64,000 nt of DNA from NCBI GenBank assembly GCA_051209155.1, contig JBPJGB010000001.1; one strand, given 5' to 3'. Shown piece by piece: positions 35,866 through 45,153 of this stretch. Origin of the DNA: Actomonas sp051209155 (GTDB lineage: Bacteria > Verrucomicrobiota > Verrucomicrobiia > Opitutales > Opitutaceae). A model generated the notes under the pieces. The model did no database searches. It saw nothing but the letters and a program-made list of their open reading frames with translations, and was not told the origin of the DNA. The translations under genes and the position numbers were made by a program. The stretch's first letter is position 1. Each line of letters starts with the position of its first letter.

Positions 35866-38800
35866 CTACGCGGGTTCTGCTTTTCCTTCGCGTCGGCTGT
35901 GCAGCCAAAGAAAGATCACCGGGGTGACGATGAGGATGTGCAACAGGCTCGACACCATGCCACCGACGACGGGCGCGGCGATCGGGCGCATCACTTCGAC
36001 ACCGCTGCGATCGAGCCAAAAGAGCGGCGTGAGCGAGGCCACGGTGGTGGCGACCGTCATGACCTTGGGACGCAAACGCAGCTTGGCTCCGGCGATCACC
36101 ACTTCGGTGAGTTCGGTCGGTGTGAGCGCGCGGCCGGTTTCACGCCGCGCGCTTTCCACGGCTTCCTGGAGATAAACGACCATGACCACGCCGGTCTGGA
36201 TCGCGGTGCCGAAGAGCGCGATGTAGCCGACCCACACCGCGACGCTAAACGGGTAACCGAGAGCACCCTGCAGCAGAAATCCGCCGGTAAGGGCGAAGGG
36301 AACCGCGAGGACGACGTGGGCGGCTTCCTTGGCCGATTGAAAGGTCATCACCAGCAGCACAAAGATGATCGCGATCACGGCGGGCACCATCAGGCGCAGG
36401 GTGTTGCGGGCGCGGAGCTGATTTTCGTATTCGCCAGCGAAAGCGATGGTCATGCCGGGATCCAACGCGACTTCGGTTTCGACGCGGCGTTTCACTTCGT
36501 CGACGAAGGAACCGAGGTCGCGGTCCTGCACGTTGGCCTGCACGAAGACGCGCAGTCGGCCGTTTTCGGAGGCGATCTCGCTGGGACCGAGCACGCGCAC
36601 GATGTCGGCCACCTGACTAAGTCGGATGATCGCGCCGCTGGGCGTGGTAAGAGGGATCTCACCGAGCGCCTCGATGTCCCCGCGATCGGCGGTGTCGAGG
36701 CGCACCTGCACGGGCCAGCGTTCACGCCCGCGAATGGTGCTGGTCGGGACAGTGCCGCCGATGCCGGTCTCGGCCAGTCGCAGCACTTCGGCGGCGCGCA
36801 ATCCGTAGCGCGCCATATCCGCACGGCGGATACGGATCTCAAGGTAGGGCTTGCCTTGCACGCGGGACGGCGCGACGCCGGCGGCGCCGGGAATGGTTTG
36901 GATGACCTTTTCGATGGCGAAGGCCTTTTGCTGCAGGGCGTCGAGGTCGTCGCCGAAGAGCTTCACGCCGACCTGCGCGCGGATGCCCGTGCTGGTCATC
37001 AGAATGCGGTTCTCGATCGGCATGAGGAACCCGGGCACGTAGCCGGGCACCTGAGTGAGCAGCTCGGAAAGTTCATTGACGATCTGCTCCTTGGTCACGC
37101 CCGGACGCCATTGATCCTTGGGCTTAAGGGTGATGGTGGTTTCGATCATCTCGACCGGCGCCGGGTCGGTCGCGGTGTCCGCGCGACCCAGCTTGCCGGC
37201 GACGCGCACGACCTCGGGATGATGGCTCATCACCTCGTCCTGCCAGGACATGATGCGTTTCACCTCCGACAAGGAGGTGGCGGGCAACAGCACGGGCATG
37301 AAGAGCAGGTCACCTTCCTCCAAGGGAGGCATGAACTCCCGGCCGAAGCCCTGGGTGTGGCGCGCGATCGAGTCGGGCAACTTTTCGTTCCATGCCCGCG
37401 GCAGACCGAAGGCGTAAAGCAGCGTGCCGACCAGCAGGATGACGGCGCCGATCAGCACCACCGCCCGGTTCCGCAGCGCGGCGCGCAGCAACGGATCGTA
37501 GCCGCGGAGCAGGAAACGCATGAGCACGTTGTTGTCCTCCGAACGAAAAGGCCCGCGCACCAGCAGGGTGCAGAACACCGGCACCGCTGTGACGGCGAGC
37601 AGCGTGGCGCCGATGAGCGCGAAGCTCTTGGTAAAGGCAAGCGGATGAAAGAGTTTGCCGGCCTGCCCGCCGAGGAGGAACACCGGCACGAAGGCCAGGA
37701 TGATGATGCCCATCGAGAAGGCGATGGGGCGGGCGACCTGTTGGGCGGCGGTGAGCGTCAGCTCGAAGACGCGTTTGCGCGTGAGAGCCCCTGCGCCGCG
37801 TTCCTCCTGCTCCCGTTCGCAATGGCGGATCACGTTCTCGGTCATCACGATGCCGGCGTCCACCAGCACGCCGATGGAGATGGCGATACCCGTGAGCGAC
37901 ATGATGTGCGACGGGATGCCGAACTGATCCATGAGGATAAACGAAATCAGGATCGAGGCCGGCAGCGGCAGGGTCACGATGAGGATGCTGCGGAAGTGAA
38001 AGAGGAAGAGCACGTGCGCGAGCGTCACGAGAATGATCTCCTCGGTGAGGGCGCCCTTGAGGGTGTCGATCGCACGCTCAATGAGAGAGCTGCGGTCATA
38101 GAAGGGCTCAATGGTCACGCCGCTTGGCAGGCCTGGCGTGATGGCGGCGATGCGGGCTTTGATGTCCTGGATAACCTGATACGCATTTTCGCCGTAGCGC
38201 ATCACCACGATGCCGCCGACCACCTCGCGGCCATCGACGTCCAGCGCGCCCCGCCGGAACGCGCCGCCGATGCGGATCTGGGCAAGATCCCGCAACAGCA
38301 GCGGCGTGCCGTCGCGGGCTTGCACGGCGATGAGTTCGAGGTCCTCGACGGACTCGATCAGACCCACGCCGCGCACGATGAACTCGGTGCCGTTTTCCTC
38401 GATGGTTTTGCCGCCGACGTTGGCGTTGCTGGCCGCGACGGCGTCGAGCACCTCACCGAGGGTGGCATCGTATTGGCGAAGCTTGGCCGACGAGACCTCG
38501 ATCTCGAACTGTTGCACAAACCCGCCGATCGACGCGACCTCGGCGACACCGGGCACGGCGCCGATTTGATAGCGCACAAAGGTGTCCTGGAGGGTGCGGA
38601 GAGAGCCGAGGTCCTGCGTGCCGGATTCGTCGTTGAGGTAGTATTGATAAACCCAACCCAGACCCGTGGCGTCGGGGCCGAGGCGGGCGGTGACGCCGCT
38701 CGGCAAGCGACCTTCGCCGATGGCATTGAGCCGCTCGAGCACGCGGGTGCGGGCAAAGGCGTTGTCGGTCTTCTCGTCGAAAATGACGGTGAGAAACGAG

Positions 38801-39069
38801 AAGCCGAACATCGAGGAGGCGCGCACCGTCTTCACGCCGGCCAAGCCCTGCAGCTCGACCGACAGCGGGTAGGTGATCTGGTCCTCGACTTCCTGCGGAG
38901 AGCGTCCGGGCCAATCGGCGTAGACGATGACTTGGTTCTCCGAGAGGTCCGGAATGGCATCGATCGGCACGCGCTGCAGCGAAACCACTCCCCAACCGCA
39001 GAGGACGAGGAAGGCGCACAACACGACGAAACGGTTGTGCAGGGACCAATGGACGAGGCGGTTGATCAT
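35866..39069 (-). CDS. cusA: CusA-like heavy-metal efflux RND transporter
   Basis: This 1067-residue RND pump exports cations across the cell envelope. The TM4 motif GVLVDAGIVMTENVIR resembles CusA (monovalent Cu/Ag), not the DGAVI pattern of CzcA. Other landmarks are GWGVVSLQRVPIDAIPDLSENQVIVY at the start, MPPLEEGDLLFMPV in the porter domain and a C-terminal set of helices with FGTAIQTGVVMVVYLQ. The stop of the cusB-like gene overlaps its start (39066-39069). The operon contains no outer-membrane channel gene. With the Cu-ATPase downstream, copper or silver is the expected substrate. Confidence 0.93.
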   Translation of the reverse strand: MINRLVHWSLHNRFVVLCAFLVLCGWGVVSLQRVPIDAIPDLSENQVIVYADWPGRSPQEVEDQITYPLSVELQGLAGVKTVRASSMFGFSFLTVIFDEKTDNAFARTRVLERLNAIGEGRLPSGVTARLGPDATGLGWVYQYYLNDESGTQDLGSLRTLQDTFVRYQIGAVPGVAEVASIGGFVQQFEIEVSSAKLRQYDATLGEVLDAVAASNANVGGKTIEENGTEFIVRGVGLIESVEDLELIAVQARDGTPLLLRDLAQIRIGGAFRRGALDVDGREVVGGIVVMRYGENAYQVIQDIKARIAAITPGLPSGVTIEPFYDRSSLIERAIDTLKGALTEEIILVTLAHVLFLFHFRSILIVTLPLPASILISFILMDQFGIPSHIMSLTGIAISIGVLVDAGIVMTENVIRHCEREQEERGAGALTRKRVFELTLTAAQQVARPIAFSMGIIILAFVPVFLLGGQAGKLFHPLAFTKSFALIGATLLAVTAVPVFCTLLVRGPFRSEDNNVLMRFLLRGYDPLLRAALRNRAVVLIGAVILLVGTLLYAFGLPRAWNEKLPDSIARHTQGFGREFMPPLEEGDLLFMPVLLPATSLSEVKRIMSWQDEVMSHHPEVVRVAGKLGRADTATDPAPVEMIETTITLKPKDQWRPGVTKEQIVNELSELLTQVPGYVPGFLMPIENRILMTSTGIRAQVGVKLFGDDLDALQQKAFAIEKVIQTIPGAAGVAPSRVQGKPYLEIRIRRADMARYGLRAAEVLRLAETGIGGTVPTSTIRGRERWPVQVRLDTADRGDIEALGEIPLTTPSGAIIRLSQVADIVRVLGPSEIASENGRLRVFVQANVQDRDLGSFVDEVKRRVETEVALDPGMTIAFAGEYENQLRARNTLRLMVPAVIAIIFVLLVMTFQSAKEAAHVVLAVPFALTGGFLLQGALGYPFSVAVWVGYIALFGTAIQTGVVMVVYLQEAVESARRETGRALTPTELTEVVIAGAKLRLRPKVMTVATTVASLTPLFWLDRSGVEVMRPIAAPVVGGMVSSLLHILIVTPVIFLWLHSRREGKAEPA

Positions 39070-40766
39070 TCGAGGAGGGAACCGCAGGTGAGCATCATCT
39101 CACCGAAGAAGGGATTGCGCAGCTCATCGTCACGTTGCACCCAGCGGCCGGTGCCCAGCACGGGGGACATCGGGCATTGGAAGATGCTGACCTTGCCCTG
39201 GCGATGCAGCCCGGCGCTGCGGGCCAGATCGGCGACCTGGGTGCTGAACGGCTCAAACGGCGTGCGTGCCTCCTCCAGGGTCGGGCCGTCGACGAGGTCA
39301 TCGACCATGGCGGCGAGCGAACCGTCGGCCGCGTGCGGCGTGGCCGTAAGGTAAGCTGTCCAAGCTTCATGGATACGCGGCAGGGTTTCGGCGTAGGCGG
39401 TGACGTCGTCGTTGGCGAGGGCAGCGGCGGCGTCAGCGGCGGCGAAGATGAGCGGTTCCAGGGCGGCGATGTCGTCGGCGGCGTCGGTGGCCGCGGGCAT
39501 GACCGCCATACCCTCCATGGCCATGCCGCCGGCCGGTGCGGAGAGCTGGGCCTGACCCTCAAGGAGCAGGGTGGCGCGGGTGACGACCTCGTCACCTTCA
39601 TTGAGTCCGGCGATGATCTCGTAGACGTCGGCGTTGGCCCGGCCGACTTTGACGGTGTGGGGCTGGTAGGCTTGGTCGGGGAGGGACAGAAAGACGGTGG
39701 GCTCGGTGCGGGTGAAGAGCACGGCGCTGCGCGGCACCGTGAGCGTGGTGCCCAAGTCGATCGTGATGCTGGCGGTGGCGGTCTGCCGGTGGCGCAGGGC
39801 GCCGTCCGGATTGGGCAACACGACGCGGGCGCGGGCGGTGCGCGTCATTTCATTGAGGTTGGGATCGATGAACGAGATCTGGCCAGTGAGGGGCGTTCCG
39901 GTCGCTCCGGCTGGGGTGACCTGAACCGTTTGGCCTTCATTCAGCTGGGCGAGGTCGGACTCGTAGACGTCGAACACGAACCACATCGACGACAGGTCGC
40001 CGAGTTCGAAGAGGCTCTCGGCCTCGGATACGTAAGCGCCCTCGTAGGCTCTGGGGCCGCGGGCGATCACGGTGCCGGCAAAGGGAGCGCGCACGGTCAC
40101 GTTGGCCTCGGGTTTCCGCGTGCGCTCAAGTCGGGCGATGTCGCTTTCGTCGGCGCCGAGGTCGAGCAGACGCTCGCGAGCGGCGGAGATCTCGGAGGTG
40201 GAAATCGCGCTCGGTCCCACGGCGATGCGCTCCAAGTAGACGCGTTGGGCGGTGAGCATGGCCGGGCTGTAAAGCGTGGCGAGCGGGTCGCCGGCGGCGA
40301 CACTCATACCGACTTGGTCGACATTGAGATTTTCGATGCGACCGGGCACGCGGGCAGAGAGCACGCGGTGGCGGGTGTGGTCGGCCTCAAAGGTGCCGTT
40401 GACGCGCAGGGTGCGGGTGAGCTCGGTGACGCAGGCGGGGCTGGTGGCCACACCGATGACGGCGGCGGTGGCGTCGGAGAGTTTGACCGTCTCTCCGTCG
40501 CCGAATCCGGCCTCGCCTTCATAGACGGGGACCAGGGCCATGCCGCAAATGGTGCAACGGCCGGGTTTGTCGGACGTAATCCACGGGTGCATGGGGCTTT
40601 GGTAGAAGCGCACCTTGCGTTCCGTGGTGGAGCCGGACGAAGCACCGTCGGCGTTCATCGCCATCGGTTCGTTTTGACCGGACCGGGCCGCGATGAAACC
40701 GATCGCACCGGCGAGCGCGGCCACCGCCAGGTAGCCGAGCCAAGAGCTGGACCCGCGGGAAGACAT
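39066..40766 (-). CDS. cusB: CusB-like periplasmic adaptor with heavy-metal-binding and DUF3347 domains
   Basis: This 566-residue membrane-fusion protein links the RND pump to an outer-membrane channel. A signal/anchor segment (LGYLAVAALAGAIGFIAA) is followed by a heavy-metal-binding domain, FYQSPMHPWITSDKPGRCTICGM. Then come lipoyl/barrel-sandwich parts (RVPGRIENLNVDQVGMSVAAG) and beta-barrel parts up to about residue 420. The last 110 residues, ending FQCPMSPVLGTGRWVQRDDE, NPFFGEMMLTCG, match a DUF3347 domain thought to bind copper. Metal-binding domains at both ends are notable. The ATG at 40766 overlaps the previous stop (ATGA). Confidence 0.92.
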   Translation of the reverse strand: MSSRGSSSWLGYLAVAALAGAIGFIAARSGQNEPMAMNADGASSGSTTERKVRFYQSPMHPWITSDKPGRCTICGMALVPVYEGEAGFGDGETVKLSDATAAVIGVATSPACVTELTRTLRVNGTFEADHTRHRVLSARVPGRIENLNVDQVGMSVAAGDPLATLYSPAMLTAQRVYLERIAVGPSAISTSEISAARERLLDLGADESDIARLERTRKPEANVTVRAPFAGTVIARGPRAYEGAYVSEAESLFELGDLSSMWFVFDVYESDLAQLNEGQTVQVTPAGATGTPLTGQISFIDPNLNEMTRTARARVVLPNPDGALRHRQTATASITIDLGTTLTVPRSAVLFTRTEPTVFLSLPDQAYQPHTVKVGRANADVYEIIAGLNEGDEVVTRATLLLEGQAQLSAPAGGMAMEGMAVMPAATDAADDIAALEPLIFAAADAAAALANDDVTAYAETLPRIHEAWTAYLTATPHAADGSLAAMVDDLVDGPTLEEARTPFEPFSTQVADLARSAGLHRQGKVSIFQCPMSPVLGTGRWVQRDDELRNPFFGEMMLTCGSLLE

Positions 40767-41116
40767 CAGGAGTGGTCGTGCTTCTCGGCGGCCGCGTGAG
40801 GCTGTGGCTTTTCTTGATCCGCGTGGTCGGCGGATTCGTGGGCGGCGTCGAGTTTGGCGAGGTATTTGGCCGGGTTGCTGTTGAAGCGGCCTTTGCACAT
40901 CTCGCAGCAGAGGCGGACTTCGCGGTCGGGTTTGCCGGCCTCCTGATACATGATCACATAGGGATCGCCCATGCCGCCGAGTTTTTCGCCGGAAACGACA
41001 CAGGTCTTGAGCGGGTAGTCGTCCGTCTTGGCGGTCTTTTCGCCATCTTCGTGGTGCGCGGCAAACGCGGCGGCGGGCAGAGCGAGGGCAAGGAGGAGAG
41101 AGAACAGGGTCTTCAT
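40766..41116 (-). CDS. Small periplasmic metal-binding protein (TRASH/YHS-like) of the copper operon
   Basis: This 116-residue protein has a Sec signal peptide (MKTLFSLLLALALPAAAFAA). The mature part has TCVVSGEKLGGMGDPYVIMY followed by EVRLCCEMCKGRFNSNPAKYLAKL, a Cys arrangement like TRASH/YHS metal-sensing or chaperone domains. It ends in a His-rich tail (HAAAEKHDHS). It starts the minus-strand copper operon, overlapping cusB by ATGA. It probably binds copper in the periplasm, in the role filled by CusF in E. coli, though it is not related to CusF. The ATG at 41116 gives the signal peptide. Confidence 0.85.
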   Translation of the reverse strand: MKTLFSLLLALALPAAAFAAHHEDGEKTAKTDDYPLKTCVVSGEKLGGMGDPYVIMYQEAGKPDREVRLCCEMCKGRFNSNPAKYLAKLDAAHESADHADQEKPQPHAAAEKHDHS

Positions 41117-41162
41117 ACCCTGATTGATACGTTCGCCGCCCGCGTCGCCCCTCAAAGAAAAT

Positions 41163-42689
41163 TCAAGGGATCGCCGGTGCCACCCATTCGGGCAGGACGT
41201 CGATTTGGAATCCGAAAACATGGGGCCCGAGCAGCCAGATCACGGCGACGATGAGCGGCACAAGCAGGAGGTTGAGCCACAGACCGGTGCGCGCCATGAC
41301 GGGCAGGGGAATTGCGCCGCTGCCGAAAACGATGGCGTTGGGCGGCGTGCCGACCGGCATCATGTAGGAACAGTTGGCCGCGAGCGCGGTGGGCACAAGC
41401 AGGAGCAGGGGATGTTGGCCGAGGCTGATGGCGACGGTCGCGATGACGGGCAAAAAGGTCGCGGCGGTCGCGGTGTTGCTGGTGAGTTCCGTGAGCAGCA
41501 GAATGCCGAGGCAAACGGTCGCGACAATCAGCACGAAGGGCATGCCGTCCAAGGTCGCGGCTTGGTCGCCGAGCCAGGCGGACAGCCCGCTCGCCTGCAC
41601 GCGACCGGCGAGGCAGAGGCCGCCGCCGAACAGCAGGAGCACGTCCCACGGCAGCGCTTTGGCGGCATCCCAACTCATGACGAAGCGACCCGGCTTTTGC
41701 GGGTCCGGAATCATGAACAACACGACCGCGCCCGCGATCGCGATGGTGGTGTCGGAGATCATCGGCGACAGTTCGGCGAGGTAGTGGCGAAACACCCAGG
41801 ACAGCGCGGTGAGGGTAAAGACGATGGCCACGATGCGCTCGGCGCCGGCGAAGGGACCGAGGCGTTGCTTTTCAGCCGCGATCAGACGACCGACCGCTTC
41901 CAGCGGTTGGGACCCGACGCGGAAGGCGATCCGTGTGAGCACCAGGTAGACCAGCGGGAGAGCCAGCAGCACGACCGGCACGCCGATCAACATCCACTGG
42001 CCGAAGCCGATGGATACCCCATAGGTGCGTTGCATGAAACCGGCCAGAAGGGCGTTGGGCGGAGTGCCGATGAGGGTGCCCATGCCGCCGGTGGTGGCTC
42101 CGTAAGCAACGGCCAGCAGCAAGGCGGCGCGGAAGGCGCGGGTTTGGGCGGGGCTGCTTTCGTCATCCGCGATCAAGGCAGCGACAGAGAGGGCGATCGG
42201 CAGCATCATGAGCGCGGTGGCGGTGTTACTGACCCACATGCTGAGCAAGGCGGACGTCAGCAGGAATCCGCCGAGGATACGGCGCGGTTTCAGGCCCATG
42301 ATGCCAATGAGTCCGAAGGCGATGCGCCGGTGCAGACCGCTGCGTTCCATGGCCAGCGCGAGCAGGAACCCGCCGAGAAAGAGAAACACGATCGGATCGG
42401 CGTAGGCCGGCATGATGGTCTTGATCGGCGCGAGTTCACCGAGAGGAAAGAGCACGATCGGCAGCAGGGCGGTGACGGGAATCGGCACCGATTCGCTGAT
42501 CCACCACACCGCCATGAGCGCAGCGACCCCAGCGGTCCGCCACGCTTCGTCGCTCATCCCGCTCGGGGCGGGCAAGATCCAACAAGCCAGCAACAGGACC
42601 GGTCCCAGCACGGCGCCGATCTTTTGCCGCAAGCCGTAGCGATTCGGCTGCGTCAGCGCGTCGTGAACAGAGGAGGGGGGAGCGGCCAA
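41163..42689 (-). CDS. SLC13/DASS-family sodium-dependent anion transporter
   Basis: This 508-residue membrane protein has about 12 helices and matches the DASS family, which imports dicarboxylates, citrate or sulfate with sodium. Landmarks are MAVWWISESVPIPVTALLPI, SMWVSNTATALMML (first SNT motif), YGATTGGMGTLIGTPPNALL, and LTELTSNTATAATFLPV (second SNT motif) with YMMPVGTPPNAIVFGSG near the end. The two inverted SNT repeats define the substrate and sodium sites. The substrate cannot be told from sequence. It lies 46 bases upstream of the copper operon on the same strand, but there is no functional link. Confidence 0.92.
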   Translation of the reverse strand: MAAPPSSVHDALTQPNRYGLRQKIGAVLGPVLLLACWILPAPSGMSDEAWRTAGVAALMAVWWISESVPIPVTALLPIVLFPLGELAPIKTIMPAYADPIVFLFLGGFLLALAMERSGLHRRIAFGLIGIMGLKPRRILGGFLLTSALLSMWVSNTATALMMLPIALSVAALIADDESSPAQTRAFRAALLLAVAYGATTGGMGTLIGTPPNALLAGFMQRTYGVSIGFGQWMLIGVPVVLLALPLVYLVLTRIAFRVGSQPLEAVGRLIAAEKQRLGPFAGAERIVAIVFTLTALSWVFRHYLAELSPMISDTTIAIAGAVVLFMIPDPQKPGRFVMSWDAAKALPWDVLLLFGGGLCLAGRVQASGLSAWLGDQAATLDGMPFVLIVATVCLGILLLTELTSNTATAATFLPVIATVAISLGQHPLLLLVPTALAANCSYMMPVGTPPNAIVFGSGAIPLPVMARTGLWLNLLLVPLIVAVIWLLGPHVFGFQIDVLPEWVAPAIP

Positions 42690-42753
42690 AACGGGGAGGG
42701 ATGGGAGGAAGCTGGCCTCGCCAGCCGAAGCGCCGTGGGAGCGGAGCGAAGGT

Positions 42754-42839
42754 TGGTGCCCCGGGACGGACTCGAACCGTCACGGCCTTGCGGCCAAGAG
42801 ATTTTAAGTCTCCAGTGTCTACCATTCCACCACCGGGGC
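42754..42839 (-). tRNA. tRNA-Leu (anticodon TAA)
   Basis: Read on the minus strand, the gene starts GCCCCGGTGGTGGAATGGTA and ends with an acceptor CCGGGGC that pairs with its start, then discriminator A and encoded CCA. The anticodon arm GAGACTTAAAATCTC carries TAA, reading leucine UUA/UUG codons. A long variable arm (class II tRNA) and GGTTCGAGTCC T-arm are present. The length is 86 bases with CCA. Confidence 0.95.
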
Positions 42840-42967
42840 GCGGGGTGAGGAAAGGGCAGTTTTAAGGGTGAACTTCCCCACCAAGACAAGCGGGGTTTTG
42901 TTCGTCCGGTGGAGTAGCGCTGAACTTCGCGCTTCTATCCAAGTGCGATGCCCCTCACAACCGCGCC

Positions 42968-43546
42968 ATGAAGATTGGTCTCATGGGCGGCAGTTTTGAT
43001 CCCGTGCACTTCGGTCATTTGATCGCGGCACAGGATGCTTTGGAGCAACACGGGCTCGACCACGTGGTGCTCGTGCCGGCCGCGCAGGCGCCCTTGAAAG
43101 ACTATGAGGTGAGCGCGTCGGGAGCGGACCGGGTGGCGATGGTGCGGGCGGCCATTGATTGGGATCACCGCTTTGAAGTATCTGACTTTGAAGTGCGACG
43201 TGGTGGGATCAGCTACACGGTCGATACGGTGCGGCATTTTCGGGAACGTTACCCGGAGGCGCAGTTGTTTTGGATCATCGGCGGTGATCAGGTGCCGAAG
43301 CTGGACCGATGGCACGCGATCGAGGAATTGGCCGGTTTGATCGAGTTCATCTTCCTCGAACGCCCCGGGCATCCGGCCAAAAAAGCGCCCGAGGTGCCGG
43401 GGCTGAGGTTGCACCGCTGCGATGGCCATTTGATCGAGTTGAGCTCGACGGAACTGCGCGAGCGGATGCGGCAAGGCCTCTCGCTCGACTATTTCATGCC
43501 CCACAAGACGATTGAGTTCATTCGTGAAAAGGGCCTATACCGCTGA
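42968..43546 (+). CDS. nadD: Nicotinate-nucleotide adenylyltransferase
   Basis: This 192-residue enzyme makes deamido-NAD from nicotinate mononucleotide and ATP. The nucleotidyltransferase motif GGSFDPVHFGHL is at residues 7-18, the central GGISYTVDTVRHFRE and WIIGGDQVPKLDRWH blocks are present, and SSTELRERMRQG near the C-terminus carries the second ATP motif (SxTxxR). The length is normal. It is followed by rsfS after eight bases, the common nadD-rsfS arrangement. Confidence 0.96.
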   Translation: MKIGLMGGSFDPVHFGHLIAAQDALEQHGLDHVVLVPAAQAPLKDYEVSASGADRVAMVRAAIDWDHRFEVSDFEVRRGGISYTVDTVRHFRERYPEAQLFWIIGGDQVPKLDRWHAIEELAGLIEFIFLERPGHPAKKAPEVPGLRLHRCDGHLIELSSTELRERMRQGLSLDYFMPHKTIEFIREKGLYR

Positions 43547-43554
43547 CCAACTTC

Positions 43555-44085
43555 ATGCCTGCCACGTCCAAAACCGCTGCCACCTCCCTGGCCAAACTGC
43601 CCGATGCCCGCGCCCTGCTCACCGATTTGGTGAAGGCGCTCGACGCCAAGAAGGCGGAGAATCTGCGCGTGCTCGCGGTCGGAGAGCATTCGAGCATCAC
43701 CGATTTTCTGATCCTGGCCACCGGTATGGCCAACCCGCACCTGCGGGCGCTGCGCATCGAGGCCGAGCGCGTGCTCGACGCTGCGGGCGCGCCCATCGCG
43801 GGCGTCGAATCGGGTGACGGCAGCGGGTGGATCGTTTTCGACGCCTACCAGATCATGATCCACCTGTTCATGCCGGAGCAGCGCGAGAACTACCAACTCG
43901 AGCAACTCTGGCGCGACGCGGAGGAGATTTCGGTCGAGGAGTTGCTGGCACCGCCGCCGGCGCCCAAACCGGTGAAAAAGAAGGCCGCGACGAAGAAGGC
44001 CGCGACCAAGAAGACTCCCGCCAAGAAGGCCCCGGCCAAGAAAGCGGCCACGAAAAAGGCTCCGGCGCGCAAGCCTGCGAAGTGA
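43555..44085 (+). CDS. rsfS: Ribosomal silencing factor RsfS with Lys/Ala-rich tail
   Basis: The first 130 of 176 residues form an RsfS/Iojap domain, with NLRVLAVGEHSSITDFLILATG, IAGVESGDGSGWIVFDAYQIMIH and YQLEQLWRDAEEI. The factor binds ribosomal protein L14 (uL14) and blocks joining of the subunits in starvation. The last 40 residues are an added tail made of repeated Lys-Ala-Ala-Thr and Ala-Pro-Lys-Lys units, like the C-terminal tails of histone-H1-like bacterial proteins. The tail is not needed for the known fold. It is co-transcribed with nadD. Confidence 0.94.
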   Translation: MPATSKTAATSLAKLPDARALLTDLVKALDAKKAENLRVLAVGEHSSITDFLILATGMANPHLRALRIEAERVLDAAGAPIAGVESGDGSGWIVFDAYQIMIHLFMPEQRENYQLEQLWRDAEEISVEELLAPPPAPKPVKKKAATKKAATKKTPAKKAPAKKAATKKAPARKPAK

Positions 44086-44091
44086 GGCGCC

Positions 44092-45153
44092 CTAGAATCC
44101 GTAGCCGATCGAGCTGGTGATGCGTTGATCGGCGCGGGCACTCTCGGTCACGACCGCGTTGTCGAATTCGTATTCGAAGCGCAGATTCAGGGAGATGCTG
44201 TCGGTGAGCTTGCCTTGGAGGGCGGTATCGAAGCGCAACTTGTAGTTGGACTCGCCGGTGGAGACTTGCGACGGCTGGTTGTTGACAGTGATGAAGCGGG
44301 ATTGACCGTCCGGCGAATACTGCGCGACGGCATTTTGCGAGAACTTCACCCGCTTGTTGATCTGGTAGCTGTAGTCCTGGAAGAGCTCAACCAGGGCATA
44401 AACGCTGCCGTCGTCGAATTCGGAGGTCCGGTATTGGGCGGTGAGGCCGGCGCCGACGTTGACCACGTGGTCGTCGGTTTTAAGGAGGCGATAGCCGGCA
44501 CCGACGTTTTGCTCCAAGTTGTTGAGGATGTCCTTGATCGGGTCGCGGTAGTAGCTGGTGAGTGATTGGGCGAAGGTGCGCTCCCCGAGTTCGCGGCGCC
44601 ACCGGAAGCTCGCGTCGTAACGCTCGGTGGTGACTTTTTCGCTCTGTTTGCCGTAGAGCAGGCGGGCGGCGGCTTTCAGGTCGTTGGGACCGATCTTCTT
44701 CTCGGCGGAGGCGCGGAAGTCGAAGTTGGTGTCGTCGCGCTTGCCGTCGTATTGGCGGTAGCCGAGTTCCAGTTTGCCGGACCACGCGGTGGATTCCGCG
44801 CGGGACTTGGGCTTCGGTTGCGCGTCGGGCGCCTTCGGGGCGGTGGGTTTGGGCTCAGGGGACGCCGGAGGGGTGACGGCGGCCACAGCTTTGGCGGCTT
44901 CCGCGGCCGCGGGGTCGGCGAGGTCGCTGGCCGGGAGACTCTTGATGACCTCGGCAACCTGTTCGGCCGCCAAGTCGAGGGTGCCGAGCACCGGGGAACG
45001 GAAGACGACCCGGCTGTCGTCTTGCCGAATCAAGTCGCCGGAAATACGATCGCCGTTGGCAAGACGCAGTTCATCGGCACGGCTGGCCATCACTCCCGCG
45101 ATAGCCAAACCGACCCACAGCGCGCGAAAGGGAAGGCGGTTCAGCAGGTGCAT
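44092..45153 (-). CDS. DUF481-type outer-membrane beta-barrel protein
   Basis: This 353-residue protein has a signal peptide (FRALWVGLAIAGVMASRA), then a short domain RLANGDRISGDLIRQDDSRV/FRSPVLGTLDLAAEQVAEV. A Pro/Ala/Lys-rich linker covers residues about 80-115, and a barrel of repeated amphipathic strands ends with the aromatic IGYGF. The strands, such as WSGKLELGYRQYDG and VGAGLTAQYRTSEFDDG, match the DUF481 family (salt-induced outer-membrane protein). The ATG at 45153 was chosen from several in-frame starts because it gives the signal peptide. It is convergent with rsfS. Confidence 0.87.
   Translation of the reverse strand: MHLLNRLPFRALWVGLAIAGVMASRADELRLANGDRISGDLIRQDDSRVVFRSPVLGTLDLAAEQVAEVIKSLPASDLADPAAAEAAKAVAAVTPPASPEPKPTAPKAPDAQPKPKSRAESTAWSGKLELGYRQYDGKRDDTNFDFRASAEKKIGPNDLKAAARLLYGKQSEKVTTERYDASFRWRRELGERTFAQSLTSYYRDPIKDILNNLEQNVGAGYRLLKTDDHVVNVGAGLTAQYRTSEFDDGSVYALVELFQDYSYQINKRVKFSQNAVAQYSPDGQSRFITVNNQPSQVSTGESNYKLRFDTALQGKLTDSISLNLRFEYEFDNAVVTESARADQRITSSIGYGF

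Noticed and set aside
35899..39354. 1151-codon open frame on the plus strand opposite cusA/cusB
   Set aside because: It is the antisense shadow of the RND pump. The translated product is rich in His, Asp, Glu, Gly and Arg without domain motifs, while the minus strand encodes clear CusA and CusB.
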